This document shows positions 26,596-38,470 of a stretch of 43,554 bases of DNA, piece after piece (the first letter of the stretch is position 1; each line of letters begins with the position of its first letter). The DNA comes from Chromatiales bacterium (lineage in GTDB: Bacteria > Pseudomonadota > Gammaproteobacteria > Steroidobacterales > BM003). Position numbers and translations under genes: made by a program. A model generated the notes under the pieces. It had not been told where the DNA came from. It was given only the letters and a program-made list of their open reading frames with translations, and made no database searches. The DNA lies in NCBI GenBank assembly GCA_029864735.1, contig JAOTSW010000004.1, positions 1-43,554 on the forward strand, given 5' to 3'.

Positions 26596-27933
26596 GTGGC
26601 TAAAGGTTCAGCAACAGGGATGGTATCAGGAGAGACGGGCCGTTTTACCGAGCTCCGTCATCGTCTGTTCTTCCTGATCGGTGCCCTGATCGTTTACCGT
26701 ATCGGAACATTTATTCCGGTTCCCGGTATCGATCCGATGGCCCTCGCCCGCATGTTCGAGCAGCAGGAAGGAACTATCCTGAGTATGTTCAACATGTTCT
26801 CCGGTGGTGCGCTGGAGCGTCTGAGTATATTGGCCCTGGGCATCATGCCTTATATTTCCGCATCGATTATTATCCAGATGGCCGGACATGTTCTGCCCAC
26901 ACTGCAGGCGCTGAAAAAAGAAGGTGAGGCTGGTCGTCGCAAGATTACCCAGTACACCCGTTACGGCACCGTGCTGCTGGCGTCATTCCAGTCCATGGGT
27001 GCGGCGGTGGCCCTGCAGAACCAGGGTGTCGTGATTAACCCGGGTCCGCATTTTGTGTTTACCGCAGCCGTCACACTGGTGACTGGAACGGTGTTCCTGA
27101 TGTGGCTGGGTGAGCAGATTACCGAGCGCGGCATTGGCAATGGTATCTCGATGATCATTCTGTCGAGCATCGTGGCCGGTATGCCGGCGGCGATTGGTGG
27201 CACTCTCGAGCTGGTAAATACCGGTGAAATGAACCCCGCCATGGCCTTGGTCCTGATTATCCTGATTCTGGCGGTTACCGCTTTTGTAGTCTTCGTGGAG
27301 CGCGGACAGCGTCGTATCCCGGTGAACTATGCCAAGCGTCAGCAGGGTCGGAAGATGTTTGCTGCCCAAAGCAGCCACCTGCCGTTCAAGCTGAACATGT
27401 CGGGTGTTATTCCTCCGATTTTCGCCTCCAGTATCATTCTGTTCCCGGCGACTATCGCCCAGTGGTTCGGAACCAGCGCCGGTTTTGGCTGGCTCCAGGA
27501 TATTGCCGCGAGCCTCGGCCCGGGTCAGCCCATTTACATCATGTTGTATGCTGGCATGATCCTGTTTTTCTGCTTCTTCTACACCGCTTTGGTGTTCAAT
27601 TCGCGGGAAACTGCAGACAATCTGAAACGCTCGGGTGCATTTATCCCGGGTATTCGTCCTGGCCAGCAGACGGCCGAGTACATTGACAAGGTACTGACCA
27701 GGATGACCTTCTGGGGCGGTATTTACGTGACATCAGTGTGCCTGTTGCCGGAATTCATGATCTTGTACCTTAAGGTACCGTTCTATTTCGGTGGCACCTC
27801 CTTGCTGATCATGGTTGTCGTAGTGATGGATTTCATGGCCCAAATGCAGGCTCATATGATGTCCCACCAGTACGATGGAATGCTGAAGAAAGCTAATCTT
27901 AAAGGTATGGGCAGACCTGGCCAGGTTCGATAA
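26596..27933 (+). CDS. secY: Preprotein translocase subunit SecY (GTG start)
   Basis: Multi-TM SecY; ...[28 protein letters not shown]...[30 protein letters not shown]... Confidence 0.98.
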   Translation: MAKGSATGMVSGETGRFTELRHRLFFLIGALIVYRIGTFIPVPGIDPMALARMFEQQEGTILSMFNMFSGGALERLSILALGIMPYISASIIIQMAGHVLPTLQALKKEGEAGRRKITQYTRYGTVLLASFQSMGAAVALQNQGVVINPGPHFVFTAAVTLVTGTVFLMWLGEQITERGIGNGISMIILSSIVAGMPAAIGGTLELVNTGEMNPAMALVLIILILAVTAFVVFVERGQRRIPVNYAKRQQGRKMFAAQSSHLPFKLNMSGVIPPIFASSIILFPATIAQWFGTSAGFGWLQDIAASLGPGQPIYIMLYAGMILFFCFFYTALVFNSRETADNLKRSGAFIPGIRPGQQTAEYIDKVLTRMTFWGGIYVTSVCLLPEFMILYLKVPFYFGGTSLLIMVVVVMDFMAQMQAHMMSHQYDGMLKKANLKGMGRPGQVR

Positions 27934-27963
27934 GGTCGGTCCGCCAGCTCGGGAGCAAGAGCA

Positions 27964-28077
27964 ATGAAAGTTAGAGCATCAGTTAAGAAAATGTGTCGCA
28001 ACTGCAAGGTCGTCCGCCGCAAGGGTGTGGTTCGGGTGATTTGTTCGGATGCACGTCACAAGCAGCGTCAGGGTTAA
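27964..28077 (+). CDS. rpmJ: 50S ribosomal protein L36 (zinc-ribbon form)
   Basis: Translated by hand: [37 protein letters not shown]; below the length cut-off of the ORF track. Confidence 0.96.
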   Translation: MKVRASVKKMCRNCKVVRRKGVVRVICSDARHKQRQG

Positions 28078-28092
28078 ACCCCGGCGTTAGAT

Positions 28093-28121
28093 TTGGTTTT
28101 ACCAGACGAATCAGTTAAAAT
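28093..28121 (+). promoter_or_regulatory. Candidate alpha-operon promoter upstream of rpsM
   Basis: TTGGTT (28093-28098), 17-bp spacer, TAAAAT (28116-28121). Confidence 0.5.
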
Positions 28122-28158
28122 GGCCGGCTTTTCGCGGCCTACTCAGGAGACGGCTTAG

Positions 28159-28515
28159 ATGGCCCGTATTGCAGGGATAAACATCCCCACTCATAAACAC
28201 ATCGTGATCGCTTTGACCTCGATCTTTGGTATTGGCCGGAACACCGCTGCCAAGGTCTGTGAGGCTGCTGGAATTGCGCCGGATGTGAAGGTGAAGGACT
28301 TGTCCGAACCTGAAGTTGAATCACTGCGTTCGGCAGTTGCCAAAGTCGTGGTTGAGGGTGACCTTCGTCGCGAAAACTCCATGAACATCAAACGCTTGAT
28401 GGACCTGGGTTGCTACCGCGGCATTCGTCATCGCCGGGGCTTGCCCCTGCGTGGTCAGCGTACCCGGACTAATGCACGGACCCGCAAGGGCCCGCGTCGT
28501 CCGATTCGCAAGTAG
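28159..28515 (+). CDS. rpsM: 30S ribosomal protein S13
   Basis: [30 protein letters not shown]. Confidence 0.98.
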   Translation: MARIAGINIPTHKHIVIALTSIFGIGRNTAAKVCEAAGIAPDVKVKDLSEPEVESLRSAVAKVVVEGDLRRENSMNIKRLMDLGCYRGIRHRRGLPLRGQRTRTNARTRKGPRRPIRK

Positions 28516-28569
28516 TCTGATCAACAAGAATTAGCTTAACGTTTAGCGCTCAAGCGCGGGACTGGATAT

Positions 28570-28953
28570 ATGGCACAGCCAAAGACTAAGAAAAAGGTTA
28601 AGAAGCACGTTACGGACGCAATTGCGCACGTACACGCGTCTTTTAACAACACCATTATTACTATCACTGATCGCCAGGGTAATGCCCTGTCGTGGGCGAC
28701 CTCCGGTGGCTGCGGTTTCCGGGGCTCTCGCAAGAGCACGCCCTTTGCAGCCCAGGTAGCCGCCGAGAAGGCCGGCCGCGCCGCTGCCGAGTTCGGTGTG
28801 AAGAATGTTGAAGTGCGTGTGAAGGGCCCCGGCCCGGGCCGTGAGAGCTCCGTACGTGCACTGAACGCAGTAGGTTTTCGCGTCAGCCAGATCGAAGACG
28901 TGACTCCTATCCCGCATAACGGTTGCCGCCCGCCTAAAAAGCGTCGCGTGTAG
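28570..28953 (+). CDS. rpsK: 30S ribosomal protein S11
   Basis: ...[33 protein letters not shown]... Confidence 0.98.
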   Translation: MAQPKTKKKVKKHVTDAIAHVHASFNNTIITITDRQGNALSWATSGGCGFRGSRKSTPFAAQVAAEKAGRAAAEFGVKNVEVRVKGPGPGRESSVRALNAVGFRVSQIEDVTPIPHNGCRPPKKRRV

Positions 28954-28965
28954 AGGTACTGCAGA

Positions 28966-29589
28966 ATGGCTAGATATCTGGGACCAAAGTGCAAGCTCTC
29001 GCGTCGCGAGGGTACTGACCTGTTCCTGAAGAGCGGCGCTCGCTCTCTCGATTCCAAGTGCAAACTGGAAACCACGCCTGGCGGTACCGCCGGTGCACGT
29101 CGTGGTCGCCTGTCAGATTACGGTCTGCAGTTGCGCGAGAAGCAGAAGCTCCGTCGTATGTACGGTGTGCTTGAGCGTCAGTTCCGCAATTACTACAAGA
29201 AGGCAGCCCTCAAGAAAGGCTCGACCGGTGAAAACCTGTTGAAGCTCCTGGAAGGCCGTCTGGATAACGTCGTGTACCGTATGGGCTTTGCCGTTACGCG
29301 TGCCGAGGCCCGTCAGCTGGTTAGCCACAAGGGTATCGTGGTGAACGAGCAGGTGGTGAATATACCGTCTTTCCAGGTTTCTGCGGGTGATGTTATTGCT
29401 ATCCGCGAAAAAGCAAAGAAGCAGCAGCGCATCCAAAGCGCACTTCAGATGGCTACGCAGGTTGGTCTGCCCGAGTGGGTGCAGGTTGACGAAAAGAAGC
29501 TGTCTGGTGTGATGAAGGCCCTGCCCGATCGTCAAGAGATTCTCCCTGATATCAATGAGAATCTCGTGGTCGAGTTGTACTCCAAGTAA
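28966..29589 (+). CDS. rpsD: 30S ribosomal protein S4
   Basis: [24 protein letters not shown]... S4 domain. Confidence 0.98.
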   Translation: MARYLGPKCKLSRREGTDLFLKSGARSLDSKCKLETTPGGTAGARRGRLSDYGLQLREKQKLRRMYGVLERQFRNYYKKAALKKGSTGENLLKLLEGRLDNVVYRMGFAVTRAEARQLVSHKGIVVNEQVVNIPSFQVSAGDVIAIREKAKKQQRIQSALQMATQVGLPEWVQVDEKKLSGVMKALPDRQEILPDINENLVVELYSK

Positions 29590-29608
29590 CGCTTAGAAGG
29601 TGCGAGAC

Positions 29609-30598
29609 ATGCACGAATCAGTTACCGAATTTCTGAAGCCCCGCGTCGTTAAGGTTCAGCCAGACACAGATCAAAAGGCCAAGGTAATCATTGAGCCTTT
29701 TGAGCGCGGTTTCGGACACACGTTGGGTAATGCCCTGCGACGTATCCTGTTGTCCTCAATGCCCGGTGCCGCTGTAGTAGAGGCCGAGATTGATGGCGTA
29801 CTCCATGAGTACACCACCATCGAGGGTGTCCAGGAGGACGTGGTGGACATGCTTCTGAACCTGAAGCAGCTGGCTATCATGGTCCATGGTCGTGATGAAG
29901 TGGAATTGACACTGTCCAAGAAAGGACCGGGTGTCGTGACCGCTGCTGACATCCAGTGCCCGGCGGACGTTGAGGTGGTCAATCCTGAGCTGGTCATCGC
30001 CCACCTGACAAAGGCTGGCGACTTGAACATGCGTCTGAAGGTCCAGCGTGGTCGTGGCTATCGCCCGGCTTCACGCCAGAACAACTTTGACGAGGCAACT
30101 CGTCCAATTGGTGTGTTGCAGCTGGATGCCTCTTTCAGCCCGGTCCGTCGTGTCAGCTACAACGTTGAAGCCGCTCGTGTGGAACAGCGTACTGACCTGG
30201 ACAAGCTGATTATCGACATTGAGACCAACGGTACGATTGATGCTGAAGAGGCAATTCGCCGCGCCGGCAGCATCCTTAAGGATCAGTTGGGCGTATTCGT
30301 TGACCTGCAGGGTCAGGACGATGGAGACGCCGGTGCTGAAGAGGCCCAGGTTGATCCCGTGCTGTTGCGCCCGGTCGACGAGCTTGAGCTCACCGTGCGT
30401 TCTGCTAACTGCCTGAAGGCCGAAAGCATTAACTACATTGGCGATCTCGTGCAGCGTACTGAAGTTGAATTGCTGCGTACCCCGAATCTGGGTAAGAAGT
30501 CGTTGACTGAAATTAAAGAAGTGCTCGACGCCCACGGTTTGGCTCTGGGAATGATCCTTGAGAACTGGCCGCCGGCTTCACTTCGCCAGGACGACTAG
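29609..30598 (+). CDS. rpoA: DNA-directed RNA polymerase subunit alpha
   Basis: [56 protein letters not shown] at 29609 preferred over GTG 29600. Confidence 0.97.
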   Translation: MHESVTEFLKPRVVKVQPDTDQKAKVIIEPFERGFGHTLGNALRRILLSSMPGAAVVEAEIDGVLHEYTTIEGVQEDVVDMLLNLKQLAIMVHGRDEVELTLSKKGPGVVTAADIQCPADVEVVNPELVIAHLTKAGDLNMRLKVQRGRGYRPASRQNNFDEATRPIGVLQLDASFSPVRRVSYNVEAARVEQRTDLDKLIIDIETNGTIDAEEAIRRAGSILKDQLGVFVDLQGQDDGDAGAEEAQVDPVLLRPVDELELTVRSANCLKAESINYIGDLVQRTEVELLRTPNLGKKSLTEIKEVLDAHGLALGMILENWPPASLRQDD

Positions 30599-30643
30599 CG
30601 CCGTCGCCTGAGCCACCGCAACTAATTTTAGGAATATAGAGTC

Positions 30644-31018
30644 ATGCGCCACAGAAAGTCTGGTCGCCAATTAGGCCGTAACAGCTCACATCGTCAAGCG
30701 ATGTTCCGCAACATGGCCGCATCGCTGCTGAAGCATGAGACCATTAAGACCACCCTGCCCAAGGCGAAGGAACTTCGTCGGGTAGTCGAGCCCCTGATCA
30801 CTATCGCCAAGGAAGACAGCGTGGCACATCGCCGCCTGGCCTTTGATCGCCTGCGTGACAAGGAAGTGGTCGGCAAGTTGTTCACCGACCTGGGTCCTCG
30901 TAACAAGGCCCGTCCCGGTGGTTACCTGCGTATCCTGAAAATGGGTCTGCGGGCAGGCGATTCCGCTCCGATGGCTATCGTACAGTTGGTTGAAAAGGCT
31001 GCTGAAAAGGCCGAATAA
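30644..31018 (+). CDS. rplQ: 50S ribosomal protein L17
   Basis: [47 protein letters not shown]. Confidence 0.98.
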   Translation: MRHRKSGRQLGRNSSHRQAMFRNMAASLLKHETIKTTLPKAKELRRVVEPLITIAKEDSVAHRRLAFDRLRDKEVVGKLFTDLGPRNKARPGGYLRILKMGLRAGDSAPMAIVQLVEKAAEKAE

Positions 31019-31045
31019 GCCACTTCAGCAAAAGCTAAATGAAAG

Positions 31046-31069
31046 AGGCCGGGTTTCCCCGGCCTTTTT
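31046..31069 (+). terminator. Rho-independent terminator at the end of the alpha operon, probably bidirectional
   Basis: aggccggg-tttc-cccggcct + TTTT; flanking gaaag/cttttc gives a partial U-tract on the other strand for the convergent pepQ. Confidence 0.88.
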
Positions 31070-31100
31070 CGTTTCTGTGCTTCCGCAAATTTGGGACAGA

Positions 31101-32432
31101 TCAGGCAGTCCTTGCCTCTTCCTCCCGTGTGAGGTTGCGCTGGCCGTTTTCTGTTACCAGCACATTGTCCTCGATCCGGATTCCGCCGAAGGGCTTCAGG
31201 CTTTCCACCTTCTCCCAATTTATCTCTCCCCCGGCCGGGGTCTGGGCCAGTTTTTTCAGCAAACTGGGGATGAAATAAAGACCGGGCTCCACCGTGGTTA
31301 CCCAGCTTGTTTCCAGTGTCCGGGTCAGGCGCAGGTAGGGGTGGCCATCCGGGCGTTCAATAATGCCGCCATCGGGACCGGCCTGCAGGCCGCCAATGTC
31401 ATGCACTTGCAGTCCCAGCAGGTGTCCCAGGCCATGGGGCAGGAAGGTTCTGGTCAGGCCTGATTCAAGGGCCGCTTCGGCAGAGCATTTGACGATCTTG
31501 AACCGGTTTAGCATGGTCGCGACTTCGGCGTGGGCCTGGAGGTGCAGGTCGGCAAAATTCAGTCCCGGCTTGATGGTCTCGCACAGGCGTATCTGGGCCT
31601 CGTCCATGGCGTCGATCATCTCGGCGAACTCGCCTCCGTGTGCGGTATAGGTACGGGTGATGTCGCTGGCGTAGCCATTATGGGTGGCGCCGGCGTCGAT
31701 CAGGAAAGAAGGGGGAATACCGTCCGGGTGTTGTCTGGGCAGATGGGTATAGTGCAAAACCGCAGCATTTTCTCCGTAGGCGATGATGTTTCCATAGGGC
31801 AATTCGTGCTCCACATGCCCTGCGGCCAGCAAATACGCCTGGTGGATTTCATATTCCGATGCGCCGTTCTGGTAGGCGTTGAGCGCAGCCCGGTGGGCTT
31901 TTACAGCCTTTTTAGTGGCTACCTCCATGCAGGCGATTTCGTAATCGGTTTTCCATGCGCGGTGGAAATGCAAATGGTTCAACAGGCCTTCCGGATTTTG
32001 TTCGCCCAGTCCCCAGTCCTTGAATTGATCCCGCTTTTCGGCAATCAAGGGCGCAGCTGCGGCTCCCTCGGGTAATGCATCCCGCATATTTCCCAGGTCG
32101 CTCACCGACACGATGTCGAAGTGGTCTACCCAAAATCCGGTGGGTACTTCCGGCGCCTTGTGCCAGTAATCATCGGGACGATAGTGCAGAAGGCGGGGGG
32201 TTTTACCGATTTCAATGACCAGTGCAGAGTGAGCCGCATCGCCTACCGGTACCCAGCGCTGGAAGTGGGGATTGGTCTTGAACGGGTAGTCCATATCGTC
32301 CAGGAACATGCCGTGGGCAGATCCTGCGGCGATCACGCAGGCTCGGTGCCCGGTTGCTCTCAACGCAGATTCGGTCTGATTCAAAATGGTCTGGAAATGG
32401 GCGCTGTAGGCACTGGCGATTTTGTCTGTCAT
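31101..32432 (-). CDS. pepQ: Xaa-Pro dipeptidase (M24 family, PepQ-like)
   Basis: 443 aa from MTDKIASAYSAHFQ...; FLDDMDYPFKTNPHFQRWVPV, FLIDAGATHNGYASDITRTY, PHGLGHLLGLQVHDIGG, TVEPGLYFIPSLL, KPFGGIRIEDN; the ORF-track extension upstream of 32432 is not supported. Confidence 0.92.
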   Translation of the reverse strand: MTDKIASAYSAHFQTILNQTESALRATGHRACVIAAGSAHGMFLDDMDYPFKTNPHFQRWVPVGDAAHSALVIEIGKTPRLLHYRPDDYWHKAPEVPTGFWVDHFDIVSVSDLGNMRDALPEGAAAAPLIAEKRDQFKDWGLGEQNPEGLLNHLHFHRAWKTDYEIACMEVATKKAVKAHRAALNAYQNGASEYEIHQAYLLAAGHVEHELPYGNIIAYGENAAVLHYTHLPRQHPDGIPPSFLIDAGATHNGYASDITRTYTAHGGEFAEMIDAMDEAQIRLCETIKPGLNFADLHLQAHAEVATMLNRFKIVKCSAEAALESGLTRTFLPHGLGHLLGLQVHDIGGLQAGPDGGIIERPDGHPYLRLTRTLETSWVTTVEPGLYFIPSLLKKLAQTPAGGEINWEKVESLKPFGGIRIEDNVLVTENGQRNLTREEEARTA

Positions 32433-32468
32433 GTTGGTTTTCCCGTGTGGGCATTTCCCGCGGTTGTA

Positions 32469-32487
32469 TGTCCGAGGTCCTTGGACA
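32469..32487. promoter_or_regulatory. 19-bp near-palindrome in the pepQ/nitroreductase divergent promoter region (candidate operator)
   Basis: TGTCCgAGGtCCTtGGACA: 8 of 9 arm positions pair across the central t. Confidence 0.5.
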
Positions 32488-32541
32488 AGAATGGATTCTC
32501 TGTAGTCTAAAGAATTGCCCATTGCAGAGGTAGTCCGAGTA

Positions 32542-33213
32542 ATGAATGTCACCGATGCCATCCTGTCCAGACACAGCGTGCGTGCCTTTCTGGACAAGCC
32601 TGTTCCGAAGAAATTGCTTGAGACCATGCTGGAAACAGCCAGCCGCGCGCCTACCGGCGGTAATCTCCAGCCCTGGCATGTGTATGTGGCAGGTGGCGAG
32701 GTTCGCGACAGACTGGTGCGACGGGTTGCCGAGCAGTTGCCACTGAACCCGCTGGGCAAGCAAGCCGAATACCATGTTTATCCTCCGAAGCTCCAGGATC
32801 CCTACCGAAAAAGACGCTTCAAGCTGGGCGAGGATATGTACGCCGCCATCGGAATCAGCCGGGAGGACAGGGAGGGCCGACTGCGCCAGTTCGCCAGGAA
32901 CTGGGAGTTCTTTGGCGCGCCCGTCGGGCTGTTTTTTACCCTGGGCCGGGATATGCAACAGGGTCAGTGGGCAGACGTGGGCATGTTCATGCAGAGCTTC
33001 ATGTTATTGGCCCGGGAAGCGGGGCTGGATACCTGTGCCCAGGAATCCTGGGCGTCCTGGCATGAACTTGTTCGAGAGGAGATGGGTATTCCCGATGACC
33101 AGATCCTGTTTTGTGGCATGGCAGTGGGATACGCCGATTCGGAGCACCCGATCAATAAATTTACTGCGGACCGTGAACCGCTCGAGGGTTTCGCGACCTT
33201 CAAAGGATTCTGA
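32542..33213 (+). CDS. Nitroreductase family protein (FMN-dependent)
   Basis: MNVTDAILSRHSVRAFLDKPVPKKLLETMLETASRAPTGGNLQPWHVYV...PDDQILFCGMAVGYAD; ATG at 32542 preferred over TTG 32515. Confidence 0.9.
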   Translation: MNVTDAILSRHSVRAFLDKPVPKKLLETMLETASRAPTGGNLQPWHVYVAGGEVRDRLVRRVAEQLPLNPLGKQAEYHVYPPKLQDPYRKRRFKLGEDMYAAIGISREDREGRLRQFARNWEFFGAPVGLFFTLGRDMQQGQWADVGMFMQSFMLLAREAGLDTCAQESWASWHELVREEMGIPDDQILFCGMAVGYADSEHPINKFTADREPLEGFATFKGF

Positions 33214-33267
33214 TATCGGATTTCCAGACAGGTTACTGGTGACCCATCCACCGCCTGGGGGGCAGGT

Positions 33268-34977
33268 ATGAATGTGTGGCGAGGAGCCGGATTGGCGGCT
33301 TTGCTAATAACCGGGGTGAGCAATATGGCAGACGGATTTGATCGACTGGGTAACGACCCGTATTCATCGCGTTCAGAGGTGTATGCACCCCATGCCATGG
33401 CCGCGACCAGCCAGCCCCTGGCAACCCAGGTGGCACTGGATATCTTGAAGGCGGGCGGTAGCGCGGTGGATGCGGCGATAGCCGCCAACGCCACCCTGGG
33501 GCTGATGGAACCCACGGGAAGTGGTATTGGAGGTGACCTGTTTGCCATCGTCTGGGATGCCGAGCAGGGTAAATTGCTGGGCCTGAATGGCAGCGGTCGT
33601 TCACCTCGTTCCCTCAGCCTGGAGTACTTTCTCGAACGGGGTATGACAGTGATTCCCGAAAGAGGAGCCCTGCCTGTGTCGGTGCCCGGTGCCGTGGATG
33701 GCTGGTTCACCTTGCACGAACGGCTGGGCAAGCTGCCCATGAAGCAGGTTCTTGCTCCGGCCATCAAGTATGCCCGGGAGGGCTTCCCGGTCAGCGAGGT
33801 CATCGCTTATTACTGGGAGCGCAATGCCCGGGTACTGTCAGAATTTGAAGGCTTTGCCCCGGTGTTCATGCCCGGGGGCCATGCGCCCCGCAAGGGCGAG
33901 GTATTTCGTAATCCCCAGCTGGCCAACACCTACGAGAGGCTTGCCGAAGAAGGCCCTGACGTGTTCTACCGGGGTGAAATGACCCGGGTGATTGCCGAGT
34001 ACATGCAGAAGCAGGGTGGCTTCCTTTCCTACGAGGACCTGGCCGCTCATCACTCTGAATGGGTGGAGCCGGTGTCGGTTGACTACCGTGGCTACCGGGT
34101 CTGGGAATTGCCGCCTAACGGCCAGGGCATTGCCGCGCTGCAAATCCTGAAAATTCTCGAGGGCTTTGACCTTGCCGCTGCCGGGTTTGGCAGCGCCGAC
34201 TATCTGCACATGCTTGTTGAGGCCAAGAAGCTGGCCTTCGAGGATCGGGCCAGGTTCTACGCTGATCCGGATTTCTACCAGGCGCCGCTGGAGGCGCTGC
34301 TCTCAGATGAGTACGCCGTGCAACGTCGTGGGTTGATTGACCTGGAGCATGCCGCCATGACGGCCAGTCACGGCGACCCCCAGGTCCTGGAGTCCGGGGA
34401 CACGATTTACCTGACCGTGGCCGATGCCCAGGGCAACATGGTGTCCCTGATCCAGAGCAACTACAGCGGAATGGGCTCGGGCATGACGCCTCCCGGGCTG
34501 GGATTCATCCTGCAAAATCGTGGCGAATTGTTCAGTCTGGAAAAAGGCCATCCCAACGCCTTTGCACCGGGTAAGCGACCATTCCACACCATCATCCCGG
34601 GGTTTGTTACCCGGGACGGGAAGCCCTGGCTGAGTTTCGGTGTCATGGGTGGCGCCATGCAGCCCCAGGGCCATGCGCAAATCCTGGTGAATATCATCGA
34701 TTTCGGCATGAACCTGCAGCAAGCCGGTGATGCTCCGAGAATTCGACATGACGGCTCTACCGAGCCAACCGGTGGCCGCCTGATCGATGGAGGCGTGTTG
34801 CGGATGGAAAGCGGTTTCAGCCAGGAAACCTGGCGGGAGCTCGAGCGACGTGGACACACCTTGAGCAAGGCCGGGGGCGGCTATGGCGGCTACCAGGCTA
34901 TTGCAAAGGACCTTGAATCAGGGGTCTACATCGGTGCGTCTGAATCCCGCAAGGATGGCCAGGCAGCCGGTTATTGA
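33268..34977 (+). CDS. Gamma-glutamyltransferase family protein
   Basis: GGSAVDAAIAANATLGLMEPTGSGIGGDLFAI, ALPVSVPGAVDGW, ESGDTIYLTVADAQGNMVSLIQSNYSGMGSG (candidate catalytic Thr codon 34402-34404), GGAMQPQGHAQ. Confidence 0.9.
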   Translation: MNVWRGAGLAALLITGVSNMADGFDRLGNDPYSSRSEVYAPHAMAATSQPLATQVALDILKAGGSAVDAAIAANATLGLMEPTGSGIGGDLFAIVWDAEQGKLLGLNGSGRSPRSLSLEYFLERGMTVIPERGALPVSVPGAVDGWFTLHERLGKLPMKQVLAPAIKYAREGFPVSEVIAYYWERNARVLSEFEGFAPVFMPGGHAPRKGEVFRNPQLANTYERLAEEGPDVFYRGEMTRVIAEYMQKQGGFLSYEDLAAHHSEWVEPVSVDYRGYRVWELPPNGQGIAALQILKILEGFDLAAAGFGSADYLHMLVEAKKLAFEDRARFYADPDFYQAPLEALLSDEYAVQRRGLIDLEHAAMTASHGDPQVLESGDTIYLTVADAQGNMVSLIQSNYSGMGSGMTPPGLGFILQNRGELFSLEKGHPNAFAPGKRPFHTIIPGFVTRDGKPWLSFGVMGGAMQPQGHAQILVNIIDFGMNLQQAGDAPRIRHDGSTEPTGGRLIDGGVLRMESGFSQETWRELERRGHTLSKAGGGYGGYQAIAKDLESGVYIGASESRKDGQAAGY

Positions 34978-35097
34978 GCCGCCCCGTGAAGGCCTCGTTC
35001 TGATAGCATCACCGGGTCTGCCGGGCGCTGCCCGGACGGGCCTGGAAACCCCGGGGGAATGCCCCCTGGGAAAACAACACAAAAAGGATCGTTGAAC

Positions 35098-36333
35098 ATG
35101 CCGTACACCTCGAAGGAAGCCATGGCCTGCCGAGCCGATTTTCCCGCCCTGGCGCGTGAACTGAACGGAATTCCCCTGTCGTACCTGGATGGACCGGGCG
35201 GCACCCAGGTTCCCCGGCGAGTGATCGATGCGGTCAGCGACTACTACAGTCGTTGCAACGCCAATACCCATGGCGCCTTCATCACCTCCAGCGAGACCGA
35301 CCAGGTGATGGACAAGGCCAGGGAAACCATGGCGGCCTTCCTGGGCGCCGAGTCTGGAGGCCAGGTGTCTTTCGGCGCCAATATGACCACCTTGAATTTT
35401 GCTTTAAGTCATGCGCTGGTGCGCAAGATGTCGCCGGGCGATGAGATCGTTATTACTGAACTGGATCACGAGGCAAACCGGGGCCCCTGGCTGAACCTGC
35501 GTGAGCGCGGAATCATCGTCAAGGAAGTCAGGATGACCGCCGGGGGAACGCTGGATCGCGATGACCTGGCAGCCAAGATAGGCGAGCGTACCCGGGTGGT
35601 GGCAATGGGCATGGCCTCCAACGCCCTGGGCACTGTCAGTCTTGAAGAGATAGCCCTGGCCCGCAGCCTGTCCCGAAAGGTGGGTGCCTGGCTGGTGCTG
35701 GACGCCGTCCATTACGCACCCCACTTTCCACTGGACGTGCAGGCCCTGGAGACCGATTTCCTGCTCTGCTCGGCGTATAAGTTCTATGGTCCCCATGTGG
35801 GGGTTCTGTATTGCCGCCCCGGTCTTCTGGATGAGCTGGAGACTGACAGATTATGCACTGCCGAGTCAGCGGCGCCCTGGCGTATAGAGACCGGCACCCT
35901 CAATCATGCGGCGATCGCCGGTGTCACGGCTGCGGTGGAATACGTGGCCGACCTGGGCAGGGGCGACACCCTGCGGGCGCGCATTCAGTCGGCCAAGAAT
36001 GATATCGCCGCGTACGAGCGGGACATCGCGTCGCGCTACTGGAACGGTCTGGCGTCCATCCCCGGTGCCAGGGCGTGGGGGCCGGACTTCTCGCCGGCGA
36101 CACGCTCCCCGACAGTTTCCATCACCATGGAGGGCATCACCGCCGACAAACTGGCGGCTGAGCTGGCCACGTCCGGGCACCTGGTCTGGGACGGACACTT
36201 CTATGCTCACAAGGTGGTGTCGAGCCTTGGTCTGGACGACCAGGGCGGATTGTTGCGCTCGGGATTCTCGATGTACAACACCGTAGAGGAAGTCGATCGG
36301 CTGCTGGCATCCCTGGCGGCGGTGGCGGGCTAG
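35098..36333 (+). CDS. Class V aminotransferase, cysteine desulfurase-like (VC1184-type family)
   Basis: YLDGPGGTQVPRRVIDAVSDYY...VLDAVHYAPHFPLDVQALETDFLLCSAYKFYGPHVGVLYCR; PLP-Lys in SAYKFYGPH; ATG at 35098 preferred over 35059. Confidence 0.85.
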   Translation: MPYTSKEAMACRADFPALARELNGIPLSYLDGPGGTQVPRRVIDAVSDYYSRCNANTHGAFITSSETDQVMDKARETMAAFLGAESGGQVSFGANMTTLNFALSHALVRKMSPGDEIVITELDHEANRGPWLNLRERGIIVKEVRMTAGGTLDRDDLAAKIGERTRVVAMGMASNALGTVSLEEIALARSLSRKVGAWLVLDAVHYAPHFPLDVQALETDFLLCSAYKFYGPHVGVLYCRPGLLDELETDRLCTAESAAPWRIETGTLNHAAIAGVTAAVEYVADLGRGDTLRARIQSAKNDIAAYERDIASRYWNGLASIPGARAWGPDFSPATRSPTVSITMEGITADKLAAELATSGHLVWDGHFYAHKVVSSLGLDDQGGLLRSGFSMYNTVEEVDRLLASLAAVAG

Positions 36334-36350
36334 ATACCCGGCAATTTTCC

Positions 36351-38306
<1,956 letters not shown>

Positions 38307-38369
38307 AAAGAGGTCTCCAGGGCAAACAAACCCGTTCCACCGAAAAAGTGCATTGACACCGATACTAGC

Positions 38370-38390
38370 TTGACGTTAACGTAAAGGTCA
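38370..38390. promoter_or_regulatory. Candidate LiuR operator between aacS and liuR
   Basis: TTGACGTTAACGTAAAGGTCA; contains the perfect palindrome ACGTTAACGT (38373-38382) and inverted TTGAC/GTCAA boundaries. Confidence 0.6.
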
Positions 38391-38470
38391 ATGCTAATCC
38401 GGCCTGTCAGGCAGACCGGGTTTTTATTTTCGTCGGAGGCTGGCCTCCGGTTTTCCTGCGGAGTCGAATT

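Noticed and set aside
32433-32759. N-terminal extension of the PepQ ORF in the supplied track
   Set aside because: Overlaps the divergent nitroreductase gene and promoter region; PepQ homology and expected 443-aa length start at 32432.
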